This document shows positions 42,352 to 51,568 of a stretch of DNA of 64,000 nt, in pieces. The stretch spans positions 3,224,001-3,288,000 of the forward strand of contig NZ_JBEXAC010000001.1 of assembly GCF_040567655.1 (NCBI RefSeq). Direction: 5' to 3'. How positions within the stretch are numbered: position 1 is the stretch's first letter; every line of letters starts with the position of its first letter. The notes beneath the pieces are model-generated. The model worked only from the letters and a program-made list of their open reading frames with translations. It searched no databases and had not been told where the DNA came from. A program made the position numbers and the translations under genes. Source of the DNA: Chitinophaga sp. H8 (GTDB taxonomy: Bacteria > Bacteroidota > Bacteroidia > Chitinophagales > Chitinophagaceae).

Positions 42352-43410
42352 ATGCTTTCAACTGGAATTACACCCGGCAGAACGGTGCAAACAGCAGACA
42401 GGAACAGTTTGTTCTTTTCCGGTTTTTCCTACCTGGGCATGCATGTCCATCCGGAGTTCAGGAGGCAGCTCACAGCTGGTATTGCTCAATATGGCACTGT
42501 ATTCCCATCCTCCAGAGCCGGTAACGTCCGGCTGAGCGTATACGAAGAAACGGAGCATGCCCTGGCAGTATGGATGCATCAGCAATCTGCTGCTGTTGTC
42601 TCCTCCGGCTTCCTGGCCGGACAGGCAGCTATTCATTATGCTCACACTAAAGGACAGTTGCTGTATGCACCCCAATCACATCCTGCCCTATGGTATAATA
42701 ATCCCACATTGCCGGATATACCATATGAACAATGGGCAGGAGAAATGCTGGAAAAAATAAACGCTGCTGCCGACCATACCTTTGTGGTGGTAACGGATGC
42801 AGTAAGCCCGCTTACCAGTACGGTATATGATTTTGGCTGGCTGTATGAAGTAACCCGTAAAGTGCTCGTAGTCATTGACGATTCGCATGGAGTGGGTGTT
42901 TTAGGAGCACATGGCCAGGGCATCAGCTATACCCTTCCGCAAACCGAACATGTCAGGTATCTCCTAACCGCTTCCCTGGCAAAAGCATTCAGTATACCGG
43001 GAGGTGTCATAACCGGCCATGCTGCTGATATTGCAGCGCTTAAAAAGCACCCGTTTTTTACAGCCAGCACGCCCATGATGCCGGCAGGGGCCTATGCCTT
43101 TCTCCAATGCAAGCCCTTGTTTGTAACGCAACGGGAAACCCTTTGTAAAAACATTGCGCACCTGTTGCAGCTGGCTAAAAACATGCCGCTGCTACACAAC
43201 CCGCAGAAGTTACCCATATTTCTCCTGCAGCCTGGTAATGGGGTGCCTGATATTACCACCTATCTGGCCGCAAGGGATATTGTTATTTCTTCCTTTGCTT
43301 ATCCTTACCCGCACAGTCCGCATGTAAACCGTGTGGTGCTGTCGGCCCTGCATGAGCCGGAAGATATAACACTGCTCTATCGCTTCCTGGAGGAAAGTCA
43401 AAGCGCATAA
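42352..43410 (+). CDS. PLP-dependent alpha-oxoamine synthase/aminotransferase family enzyme
   Basis: The 352-residue enzyme has fold-type I features of the BioF/KBL family: IDDSHGVGVLG (the aspartate and histidine that hold the PLP ring) and TASLAKAFSIPGG with the Schiff-base lysine. It is somewhat shorter and more diverged than 8-amino-7-oxononanoate synthase, and no biotin gene lies nearby, so the acyl acceptor is uncertain. It is translated almost directly after the lipoprotein gene. Confidence 0.82.
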   Translation: MLSTGITPGRTVQTADRNSLFFSGFSYLGMHVHPEFRRQLTAGIAQYGTVFPSSRAGNVRLSVYEETEHALAVWMHQQSAAVVSSGFLAGQAAIHYAHTKGQLLYAPQSHPALWYNNPTLPDIPYEQWAGEMLEKINAAADHTFVVVTDAVSPLTSTVYDFGWLYEVTRKVLVVIDDSHGVGVLGAHGQGISYTLPQTEHVRYLLTASLAKAFSIPGGVITGHAADIAALKKHPFFTASTPMMPAGAYAFLQCKPLFVTQRETLCKNIAHLLQLAKNMPLLHNPQKLPIFLLQPGNGVPDITTYLAARDIVISSFAYPYPHSPHVNRVVLSALHEPEDITLLYRFLEESQSA

Positions 43411-43452
43411 TATAAACGTAATCCATTACCCAACGTCATTCAAAAACAGCCT

Positions 43453-44328
43453 ATGACCAAAAGTATTCTTTGCCTGTTATTTTTCACCGGAGTATGTCTG
43501 TTATCCGGTCAGGCACAGCCAGTTAAGAAAGCGCCGGTACCGAAAACATCACTTTTATGGAAGATTTCCAGCAACGGGCTTACGCAGCCGTCTTATCTTT
43601 ACGGCACCTTTCATATTCTCTGTAAAGAAGACCTTTCTTTTTCGCCTGCTGCACTCGCTGCATTTAAAGCTACCAAAACACTGTATCTGGAAATAGATAT
43701 GGACGATCCTCAGTTGTTATTCAAAATGGGACAATCCATGATGATGCCGGAAGGGTATTCTTTTAAACAATTATTCAAAGCAGCAGATTACGCAATACTG
43801 GAAAAGTATTGCAAAGATTCTACCGGTATGGACATCAGCGTATTTGATAAAATGAAACCATTAGCGGTGATGTCGCTCCTGATACAACAATCTTTTTCCT
43901 GTAAGACGGCCAGCTGTGAGGCAGCGCTGATGCAAATGGCTAAACAGCAACAGAAATCTATTAAAGGGCTGGAAGCACTGGAAGACCAGATAAGATTGTT
44001 TGATAGTATTCCGGATACAGAAGAAGCAGCGATCATCATGAAAATGATTACTGAGAAAGATTCCAGAGTGCTGAACAGGAAAATGGTAGCCGCCTATAAA
44101 CAGCAGGACATCAACAAGCTGTATGAATACATGCTGCAGGCCCCTGACTGGATGCAGTTTAAAGATGCATTACTGGACAGGCGTAACAGCAACTGGATTC
44201 CGGTAATTACGGCGCAGGCCAAACGCAAACCTACCTTTTTTGCCTGCGGAGCAGGGCATCTGCCAGGAGAAAAAGGAGTGATCAGACTTTTACAGGAACA
44301 AGGCTATAAAGTAGAACCCATCAGATAA
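43453..44328 (+). CDS. TraB/GumN-family protein
   Basis: The 291-residue protein has a signal peptide (about 1-22) and the family start SLLWKISSNGLTQPSYLYGTFHI, in which the GTxH histidine belongs to the conserved putative metal site. The end carries CGAGHLPGEKGVIRLLQEQGY, the second conserved GxxH motif. Some TraB/GumN members are predicted metalloproteases. It closes the four-gene group with a 42-bp gap and is followed by a strong two-way terminator. Confidence 0.88.
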   Translation: MTKSILCLLFFTGVCLLSGQAQPVKKAPVPKTSLLWKISSNGLTQPSYLYGTFHILCKEDLSFSPAALAAFKATKTLYLEIDMDDPQLLFKMGQSMMMPEGYSFKQLFKAADYAILEKYCKDSTGMDISVFDKMKPLAVMSLLIQQSFSCKTASCEAALMQMAKQQQKSIKGLEALEDQIRLFDSIPDTEEAAIIMKMITEKDSRVLNRKMVAAYKQQDINKLYEYMLQAPDWMQFKDALLDRRNSNWIPVITAQAKRKPTFFACGAGHLPGEKGVIRLLQEQGYKVEPIR

Positions 44329-44338
44329 GCTATACATG

Positions 44339-44390
44339 ATAACGGGCAGGTAGCCATGCATTTTATATGACTACCTGCCCCGTTATTATT
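44339..44390. terminator. two-way terminator between TraB and the SusCD operon
   Basis: AACGGGCAGGTAG (44341-44353) pairs with CTACCTGCCCCGTT (44371-44384), with one bulged base, and the stem extends by AT pairs on the outside. ATTATTAT follows on the plus strand. It separates convergent genes. Confidence 0.7.
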
Positions 44391-44404
44391 ATCTCCTTAC
44401 CCTG

Positions 44405-45373
44405 TTACCCCTTTTTCTTCACCTTCAGCAATCGTATCTCAATGACGTAAGTGCCTGCTTTTTTGATATGGAACTCAAACAGCGGATTAGCACTATAGCC
44501 TGTTTTAGGATCCAGCCCTGGTATACTTGGGCTCAATGTTATAAACTGGCTGGGTACCCGGTAATACATCAGAAAATTATACGTTGGTATTTTCTTGATG
44601 GGAAATGGTGTGATTTCAAAATTACAGATCATGGAAGTATCTGTATTTACAATCGGATGGAACCTCGCATAGTTTTCAAAAGTGGGCCGGTCCCCTCTTT
44701 TAATGATCTCCCCATTTTTAGGATTAAATGGTTTCCCATCCTCATCCACAATTTTCAGGATAGCGTGATGACCTGTATCTGAAACAGCAGTGATTGTAAT
44801 CTTGGGATTACCGATAGGTACGACTGTACCTGTAAAATCCTGGAATGCATTATTACCCTGTGCATTGATGGTATAACGCTCCCCATCCATGGTATGGATA
44901 ATCCCCACGTTTTTATAGGTTCTTACCCCCGCCACATTGGATACTTCAATATCAAATTCGTAGTCTGTATCTACCGGCAAACTATCAGTGGCACCATTAA
45001 ATACGAACTGTCCGCTGGATAAAAACTGGAACGGCTGCATATTTTTCAGTTCCCTTTTTGCATTCACCTGCTCAATGGTAGTATCCACATCGGGATCTAC
45101 AGCTTCCTTATATACGTATACCGGGTATTCCTTAAAAAACTCTTCCGCCCTTTTACCAGTTCCCACTTTACGTATATCCAGCAGTTTTACAGTAATAGGC
45201 ACCGTAGTACCATCCATAGACAATGCGGCTGTTTTTTGAAAAGCGATGCCCCGTTCTACCAATATGGGAGAGTCTGAATAATAGATCCCATCACTTAAAT
45301 ATCCTTCGTCTATCTTCTTACAGCCCGCAAGGAGCAGTACTGCTGCCGTGGCGGTATAGAACAGGTGTTTCAT
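44405..45373 (-). CDS. DUF5007-like lipoprotein of the SusCD operon
   Basis: The 322-residue lipoprotein (Cys18 in LLLAGC) follows a fasciclin lipoprotein gene in the operon. The body is beta-rich with phrases such as SDSPILVERGIAFQKT and VDTDYEFDIEVSNVAG. It resembles the DUF5007 proteins that accompany SusC/SusD pairs in Chitinophaga and Pedobacter; I am moderately sure of that name. It is probably on the cell surface and may bind the imported ligand. The ATG at 45373 is taken because the lipobox then has the right distance. Confidence 0.65.
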   Translation of the reverse strand: MKHLFYTATAAVLLLAGCKKIDEGYLSDGIYYSDSPILVERGIAFQKTAALSMDGTTVPITVKLLDIRKVGTGKRAEEFFKEYPVYVYKEAVDPDVDTTIEQVNAKRELKNMQPFQFLSSGQFVFNGATDSLPVDTDYEFDIEVSNVAGVRTYKNVGIIHTMDGERYTINAQGNNAFQDFTGTVVPIGNPKITITAVSDTGHHAILKIVDEDGKPFNPKNGEIIKRGDRPTFENYARFHPIVNTDTSMICNFEITPFPIKKIPTYNFLMYYRVPSQFITLSPSIPGLDPKTGYSANPLFEFHIKKAGTYVIEIRLLKVKKKG

Positions 45374-45420
45374 TTTATATATACCTGACATGTTGATTAT
45401 TTTTTTGATGAATGAAATCA

Positions 45421-46095
45421 TTATCTCCAGTAAAAAGCATGCTGGTTATTAATGACGTGGAGCAGCCCTGTTTGTGTGATGATACCGGATGTTTGCACTT
45501 CCTCATCCTTATCCCACATTTCCTTGGGATAATCCTGGGGACGGGGATCCGGGTCCAGTCCATCTATGATCTTGATAATATGCAGGAACCGGGGGCGCTG
45601 GCTGATGATATCATCATAATCAATAGACTCTACCAGTTTGATGGCAAACTCCTCTCCTACCATATTTTTATACAGCTGGTTGCTAAGGCTCAGGTTTTCC
45701 CGGCTGATCACCTCTTTGAACATATAGGCACGCAAAGAATCCTTCAGTTCATTCACCGGAAAGCTATCAATCGTATACTTGATATTCTCATCATTATACC
45801 TGAGCTGTACTTCGGTCGTTCTCTTTAACAGCAGTGAGCGGATGGAATAATCCGTAGGCGCAAAGAAAGTGACTTTACCATTGATCTCGTCCTTCATACC
45901 AGCATGGTCTATTAACTGTACGAGGGTATCAAACAAAGGTTTGGATTTTAAGTAATCATAAGTAGTCATTTCTACTTTAGGATTTATTTTGCTGCCCCCG
46001 GTCAGATAGTTATCCTTTTTACAGGAGGCCACCAATGCCAGCACCAGTAGCAACAGGCAGGTATATTTTGCGGTATTTAAATACGTGTAGTTCAT
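45421..46095 (-). CDS. fasciclin-domain lipoprotein
   Basis: The 224-residue lipoprotein (Cys25 in LALVASC, followed by KKDN) carries one fasciclin-like domain, recognised by KSKPLFDTLVQLIDHAGM, KVTFFAPTDYSIRSLL and the C-terminal LLHVINNQHAFYWR. Fasciclin domains mediate adhesion or ligand contact at the surface. It lies 30 bp downstream of susD and probably forms part of the outer-membrane uptake complex. Confidence 0.85.
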   Translation of the reverse strand: MNYTYLNTAKYTCLLLLVLALVASCKKDNYLTGGSKINPKVEMTTYDYLKSKPLFDTLVQLIDHAGMKDEINGKVTFFAPTDYSIRSLLLKRTTEVQLRYNDENIKYTIDSFPVNELKDSLRAYMFKEVISRENLSLSNQLYKNMVGEEFAIKLVESIDYDDIISQRPRFLHIIKIIDGLDPDPRPQDYPKEMWDKDEEVQTSGIITQTGLLHVINNQHAFYWR

Positions 46096-46125
46096 AATCT
46101 TTTTTTTAAAGGATGTTACCCACAT

Positions 46126-47661
46126 TTACTTCACTTTTCCTTCCCAGAATCTGTTTTGCCGAAGTACATAGTTGTTCACAAACAGCTTGCGTGCCACCGG
46201 CCATTTCCAGCCTTCCTGGTCATAACGGGCAGTACCAAAAACGCCTCCCGCTTCTGTTTTCAGGAATCCGGTTCTTACCAGATCGTACCAGCGCTGTCCC
46301 TCACAAAAGAGTTCGCGGCTGCGTTCCCTGAATATTTCCTCGTATAATCCTTCATCATCCCCTTCATAGGCGGATGCACCAGCGCGGGTACTTACTGCCG
46401 CCAGATCAGTACGGGCTGCCCCATACTGTCCGAGTTTGGCGTTTGCTTCTGCACGCAACAGCAATACATCTGCATACCGGAACAGGATGATGTTGGCATC
46501 TACTGCTGCCAGTGAATAGGTAGCCAGGTCTTTATAGAATATGTTTTCTGCATTCAGCCCTGCATACTTGGTAAGGATAGAAGTATTATCTGAAGTAAAA
46601 ACAAAGTTGTAGTAATACCGGTAGTCGTTCCGGCCCTCATACAGGTCGTCAATCAGTTCCTTTTTCAGTACCCCATTCTGTGTAGTTTTACCTTTTATAT
46701 AAGGTTGCATCAGACACTTGTAATAAAATCCGCTTTGTGTTTGTTGTTCACTTTGTCCTACCTGCATATTGATTTCAAAAATGCCTTCATCCGATTTTCC
46801 CTTAAACAGTTTTACAAATTCGGTACTATCTACCAGGCGGTATTTATGGCTTTGCTGGATCGCATCTACTGCCGCAATTGCTTTGGTCAGATTTTGGTTA
46901 TCCGCACCTTTATTCAAAAAATCTTTCCACATGTATACATGTGCCAGCAAAGCATAGGCAGCACCTTTATTAGCACGAACTGCTTTTTCAGCGCCATCCA
47001 GATAGTCCCATGGCAATAGGCTGATGGCCTGCTGCAAATCATTGATACAAGTATCCAAAACTGTTTTTTCGCTTGTTCGGCCCACATTCTGCGCGTGAGC
47101 AGGATCTTCATCATAGGTAGTTACCAACGGTACGTCTCCCCATAACCTCACCATATAGAAATAGCTGAATGCACGCAGGAACAGTGCCTCACCAAGTATT
47201 TTATTACGGGTAGCCACTGGCTCGTGGGTAAACTTATTATCCGGGATGGTGGGCACATGATGCAAGATGATATTGGCCTGGGTAACCACGCGGAAATAAG
47301 GAGACCAGTCGTGATAATCTTCCAGGTAATCCCCTATGAAGGAAGCATTACTAAATCCCTTTCCACCGGTGATCAGAAAATCCAGGTCATACTGGTTAAA
47401 TCTGTCAAATTCGAAAGCAGTCAGATCTCCATAAGAGAAATGCGACATATTACCACCAAAAGCAGTATTGACGGTCAATGCTTTTCTTAATAAAGCATAT
47501 CCCCCCGCAAGGCCCTGTAAAGCATCTTTTTCATCTTTCCAGAACACTTCGTTATAAGGAGAATTGATAGGGTCCTGTTCCAACAGCTTTTTACAGGAAA
47601 CCATCGGCGCCAGTAGTATGACAGCTGTAATGGCAAAGAATATATATTTAAGACATTTCAT
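46126..47661 (-). CDS. RagB/SusD-family nutrient-binding lipoprotein
   Basis: SusD-type proteins form the lid of the SusC channel and capture ligand at the cell surface. The 511-residue lipoprotein (Cys23 in APMVSC) has the N-terminal KLLEQDPINSPYNEVFWKDEKDALQGLAGGYALL, the TPR core (EALFLRAFSYFYMVRLWGDVPLVT) and the C-terminal LLLRAEANAKLGQYGAARTDL and FREREL-type REELFCEGQRWYDLVR region (here RSRELFCEGQRWYDLVR). It starts 18 bp after susC. Confidence 0.94.
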   Translation of the reverse strand: MKCLKYIFFAITAVILLAPMVSCKKLLEQDPINSPYNEVFWKDEKDALQGLAGGYALLRKALTVNTAFGGNMSHFSYGDLTAFEFDRFNQYDLDFLITGGKGFSNASFIGDYLEDYHDWSPYFRVVTQANIILHHVPTIPDNKFTHEPVATRNKILGEALFLRAFSYFYMVRLWGDVPLVTTYDEDPAHAQNVGRTSEKTVLDTCINDLQQAISLLPWDYLDGAEKAVRANKGAAYALLAHVYMWKDFLNKGADNQNLTKAIAAVDAIQQSHKYRLVDSTEFVKLFKGKSDEGIFEINMQVGQSEQQTQSGFYYKCLMQPYIKGKTTQNGVLKKELIDDLYEGRNDYRYYYNFVFTSDNTSILTKYAGLNAENIFYKDLATYSLAAVDANIILFRYADVLLLRAEANAKLGQYGAARTDLAAVSTRAGASAYEGDDEGLYEEIFRERSRELFCEGQRWYDLVRTGFLKTEAGGVFGTARYDQEGWKWPVARKLFVNNYVLRQNRFWEGKVK

Positions 47662-47679
47662 AATAGCTCACTTTAAAAA

Positions 47680-50600
47680 TTAGAGACCAACATTTACACC
47701 CAGCGTAAACTTGCGCGGAATAGGATACCCCGTACCAGTATATACCCCCAGTTCATTCACTGCTTCTGCATCCGGCACAGTAGAGCGCTGGAAAGTGTGC
47801 AGGTTATCAATCACGCTATAAATCTGGAGGTTACGCATTTTAATACGGTCCAGGAATTTGCGTGGAAAGGTGTAGGAAAGGTTTATGTATTTGATACGGG
47901 CATAGTTACCGTTTTCAATGTAAGCAGAAGAGAATGGCAGGAACTGATAATAGTTATCACCATAAGGGTTCAGCTCGGCAAATTTGCTGCCTTCTCCTTC
48001 TTTCTGCCAGGTGCCTAATTTACTCAGGTCTGTAGCCGCAATAAAGGACAGGTTGTTCTGATATCCCTGCAGGCGGTCAGAAATATATTTATTAAAAATT
48101 TCCCTGCCCATCAGGAAATTCACGGATATTTCGAGGCTAAAATTTTTATAGCTGAAGGTATTGGTGAAACCTCCCGTAATGCGGGGGTTCGGGTTGCCGG
48201 TACGCACCCGGTCATTCCAATCCCATACATCAAAATCGCCATTCTGATCCTGCCAGATATAATCCCCCGCCTTCACAGTATGGCTTCCTCCCCAATAGGT
48301 CAGTTTTTCACCAGTCAAAGGATTAAAGGGGATATCCTTTTCATTCGCATACACCCCATTGCTTTGTATCAGGTAAAACTCGTTGATAGGGCGGCCTTTC
48401 GTGAGTAAATACACCATTCCGGTATTAGGATCTTCTACCACCAGGTCACGGTTGCCATTAGGGAGGCCGGTGATCTGATTTTTAACAGCTGACAAAATCA
48501 GGCGGCTGTTCCATTGAAAGGGACTTTCAGGTGATAAGATGCGGCCATAGAGATTTAACTCCCAACCAATGTTGCGCACACTTACGGAGTTCGTATTTAC
48601 TTTATCGTATCCACTGGTAGCAGGCAGCAGCAAGTCAAACAGCCCTTTGGTTTTTCCGCGGTTGAATACATCCGCAGTAATGGTTAAACGATTTTTAAAG
48701 AATGCTGCGTCCACACCAATATTGGATTGTACAGACTGTTCCCAGGTTAATCCGTTCTGCGCCACCCCACCTTTAAAGTTGGGCGTTACCGCATTGATGC
48801 CATTATAGGTGATCGCATCCGAGCCACCATAACCGCCCTGGTTAATCGCATAGGTATTGAATGGCATATAGTAACCACCTGGTAAAGTACCTGTTACCCC
48901 ATAGCTGCCGCGCAGTTTAAATGCATCCACCCATTTTTTCAGTGGCGCAGCAAATGGTTCATCGGTGATATTCCAGCCAGCAGAAAAGGAGGGGAAATAT
49001 CCCCAGCGGCTATTTGCCCCAAAGCGGGAAGAAGCATCTGCACGCCAGGCTACAGACAGCAGGTATTTTTCACGGTAGTCGTAGTTAACCCTGGCAAAAA
49101 ATGACAGCAGTCCAGCCGACTGGTAATTTGATCCTGTGATCAACCCATCATATGGATCTCTCAACAGGAAGTTCCGGGGTTCAATCCCTTGTACTACTTT
49201 CACATTATCATTACTGATAGCCGCACCACCTACCCCGGTATATGCATTTTTAACATAGTTGATACTATTGCCCAATAATACATTAAGGTGATTTTCCTTA
49301 TTGAAAATGTCTGTAGTATAACTTAACGTGTTATCAAGGTTAAGATTCTCATACTGGCTCTTGCTGCTCTGCGCATAAGAAGCCCCTGCCGCATTCAATA
49401 TTCCCGGACGGAAGATATCCCGGGAGCTGACGCTGCTTTGTATAGAGCCGATTGCAGCAAAGCGGAGCTTTGAAGTAATATCATAATTCAGGGTGAGGCT
49501 TCCCGTTACATCGTCATTGATGTTCTTATCACGACCGGATTTTAAGTCGCCTGTATAATTCAGTATATCTATTTCTGACAGATTAAACAGGGAGGAGGGA
49601 AACTGGCCCTGGTATAATTTAAGTGCATCCTCCCAGGGAAACTGCCCTCTACCCCTGGAGCGGTCTCCGCGGCTTAAACGAAACAATGCATCCACGCTTA
49701 CTTTGGAGCTCATTTTCATGCCCATGGCAGCAGAAACCGTATAGCGCTTGTACCCTGTTCCTTTAATAATACCATCTTCATTAAAATAGTTGCCGCTTAC
49801 CCGGTAGTTAATACTCTCTGTAGCACCGGCTACTGACAGGTCTACGTTTTGTACAATCCCACTGCGGTAAAAGAGATCCTGCCAGTCTGTAGCACCGGAA
49901 AAAGCAGGATTTAAACTATCGGTGAGCATCATCGGCAACACACCCGCCCGGTCGTAAGGTGCCCTATCGCGGATATAGTCCAGCTTATACCTTCGTTCTT
50001 CTGCCCCAATAATAAAATGTTCATACTTGGGTTTTTCCGTAATCCCGGCGTAGGTAGAGAAATTGATCTGAGGGGTACCAATTTTTCCACGTTTGGTTTT
50101 CAGGATCACTACCCCATTAGCGCCCCGGGAGCCATAAATAGCCGCCGCCGAAGCATCTTTCAGAATATCTATGGATTCAATATCATTCGGATTAATACCG
50201 GCGATATAGTTGGTACCGGTATTATCAAATGCAGCAGCATCATCCAGGGATACAGGAATACCATCTATTACAAACAGTGGCGTGCTTAATGCCCTTGCCC
50301 GGTCTACATTTCTGGAAACAGCCGTATTACCCCGTATTACAAAAGAGCTTCTTACACCAGGTTCTCCGGTGTAGTTCTGGACATTCAAGCCCGCTACTTT
50401 ACCTTGCAGCAACTGATCAAAACTGGGAGAAGGCAGGTTTTCAATTTCCTTGCCTTTAACACTGGATACTGCCGCTGTAACGGTTTTACGCTTTACCTCC
50501 TGGTATCCGATCACTACTACATCTTTCAGGCTTTTGGCATCAGGTTTTAATACCACCTGGTAGTCTGTTTCACTATCTACTGTCAGATTTTTGGTTTCAA

Positions 50601-50829
50601 AGCCTATGAATGAAACAATCAATTTGGGGTTACTCCCTTTCAATTGCAGGGTAAATTTCCCATCAGGAGTGGTCACTGTACCATTGTTAGTACCTGCTTC
50701 CCTTACGGATACGCCAGGTAAGCCCTGGCCTGTGTTGTCTTTTACGACACCGGTAATTTTTCGCTGCTGGGCCCATAAGGAAAGCGATAGGAGGCCCATT
50801 AGTGCCAGCATTAGCCACTTTTTGTGCAT
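47680..50829 (-). CDS. SusC/RagA-family TonB-linked transporter
   Basis: The 1049-residue transporter has a signal peptide (MHKKWLMLALMGLLSLSLWAQ), a carboxypeptidase-regulatory-like domain (ITGVVKDNTGQGLPGVSV), the TonB box region VVVIGYQEVKRK, a plug with the SusC signature DASAAAIYGSRGANGVV, and a large barrel that ends FTLGVNVGL. With SusD it imports glycans or peptides by TonB energy. No glycoside hydrolase or protease lies in the operon, so the substrate cannot be named. No sigma or anti-sigma gene is adjacent, but the upstream region holds several repeats. Confidence 0.94.
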   Translation of the reverse strand: MHKKWLMLALMGLLSLSLWAQQRKITGVVKDNTGQGLPGVSVREAGTNNGTVTTPDGKFTLQLKGSNPKLIVSFIGFETKNLTVDSETDYQVVLKPDAKSLKDVVVIGYQEVKRKTVTAAVSSVKGKEIENLPSPSFDQLLQGKVAGLNVQNYTGEPGVRSSFVIRGNTAVSRNVDRARALSTPLFVIDGIPVSLDDAAAFDNTGTNYIAGINPNDIESIDILKDASAAAIYGSRGANGVVILKTKRGKIGTPQINFSTYAGITEKPKYEHFIIGAEERRYKLDYIRDRAPYDRAGVLPMMLTDSLNPAFSGATDWQDLFYRSGIVQNVDLSVAGATESINYRVSGNYFNEDGIIKGTGYKRYTVSAAMGMKMSSKVSVDALFRLSRGDRSRGRGQFPWEDALKLYQGQFPSSLFNLSEIDILNYTGDLKSGRDKNINDDVTGSLTLNYDITSKLRFAAIGSIQSSVSSRDIFRPGILNAAGASYAQSSKSQYENLNLDNTLSYTTDIFNKENHLNVLLGNSINYVKNAYTGVGGAAISNDNVKVVQGIEPRNFLLRDPYDGLITGSNYQSAGLLSFFARVNYDYREKYLLSVAWRADASSRFGANSRWGYFPSFSAGWNITDEPFAAPLKKWVDAFKLRGSYGVTGTLPGGYYMPFNTYAINQGGYGGSDAITYNGINAVTPNFKGGVAQNGLTWEQSVQSNIGVDAAFFKNRLTITADVFNRGKTKGLFDLLLPATSGYDKVNTNSVSVRNIGWELNLYGRILSPESPFQWNSRLILSAVKNQITGLPNGNRDLVVEDPNTGMVYLLTKGRPINEFYLIQSNGVYANEKDIPFNPLTGEKLTYWGGSHTVKAGDYIWQDQNGDFDVWDWNDRVRTGNPNPRITGGFTNTFSYKNFSLEISVNFLMGREIFNKYISDRLQGYQNNLSFIAATDLSKLGTWQKEGEGSKFAELNPYGDNYYQFLPFSSAYIENGNYARIKYINLSYTFPRKFLDRIKMRNLQIYSVIDNLHTFQRSTVPDAEAVNELGVYTGTGYPIPRKFTLGVNVGL

Positions 50830-50909
50830 AGATTCTGGTTTAGAGTTAGACTTAGATAATTGATTCGGGTAGTCCTTCAGGTAGCGGCATAGCTACCCGG
50901 CACTGTGTT

Positions 50910-51107
50910 GTTCACTGTTTTTTGTTCACTGTTCTAGTTTACCTGATTGTTGACGTTGCTACTTTTAGTTGTTCACTGTTTGTTCACTGTTCGGTTGACC
51001 TGATTCCTGACTTTGGTTTATTTACTATTCGAATAACAAATGCTTACTTCCGGTTACGGGCTACTTTTTTAGCGGTTGGCTTTTGATTTTTAAGACTTGT
51101 TCACTGT
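50910..51107. repeat. five GTTCACTGT repeats upstream of susC
   Basis: GTTCACTGT occurs at 50910, 50924, 50971, 50982 and 51099. The first two pairs sit in a larger direct duplication of about 60 bp, since GTTCACTGTTC followed by a GTTnACCTGATT-like part and TGAC recurs from 50924 and from 50982. They lie 80-280 bp before the susC start. They could be binding sites for a regulator of the uptake operon. Confidence 0.7.
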
Positions 51108-51542
51108 ACTACTCAACGGGAGGTAAAGTATAAACCTTAAACTTTTGTTAAAAGAGGGAGGGTACAAATAGGAAGAATCTATTACAAATCATACCCGTCT
51201 AAAAATCCTATTCGGTCAAAATACTAGTATTCAACAATTTAGGCAGGCCATTTTCTCTTACAGCCACCGTTATAAGTACTATTTACTATCATACTATGTT
51301 AATAAAATATCATAACAAATCTGCCAGATGACACATTTATGACAAATTCATATTTATCAGGCACGAAAGGTTGCTCACATTTATGAAGAGGAGCAGCTGG
51401 ACAAACCTGTTTTTACCGGATACTGGTTTGTTCATTTAGCCGTTATAACAAAAGTGGGATGTGCTAACGGTAGAGTATATACCGTTGAAGGAGGTATTCC
51501 TTTCATTTAAAGGAATTTAGCTGTTAGAAAGTGGTATTTAGT

Positions 51543-51550
51543 TATTTTTG
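51543..51550 (+). promoter_or_regulatory. -7 promoter box of tamB
   Basis: TATTTTTG matches TAnnTTTG. Transcription would start near 51557, just before the ATG of a three-codon frame (51561) and the presumed CTG start (51569). Confidence 0.5.
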
Positions 51551-51568
51551 CCTGATAAATATGGTTAG

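Larger units (their letters stand above)
50830..51568. other. 739-base divergent region between susC and tamB
   Basis: Besides the GTTCACTGT repeats and the tamB -7 box, there is a perfect 8-bp hairpin ATTCCTTT/AAAGGAAT at 51496-51516. I see no supported ORF and no clear -7 box for susC. The middle (51120-51480) is AT-rich without recognisable structure. Confidence 0.45.
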
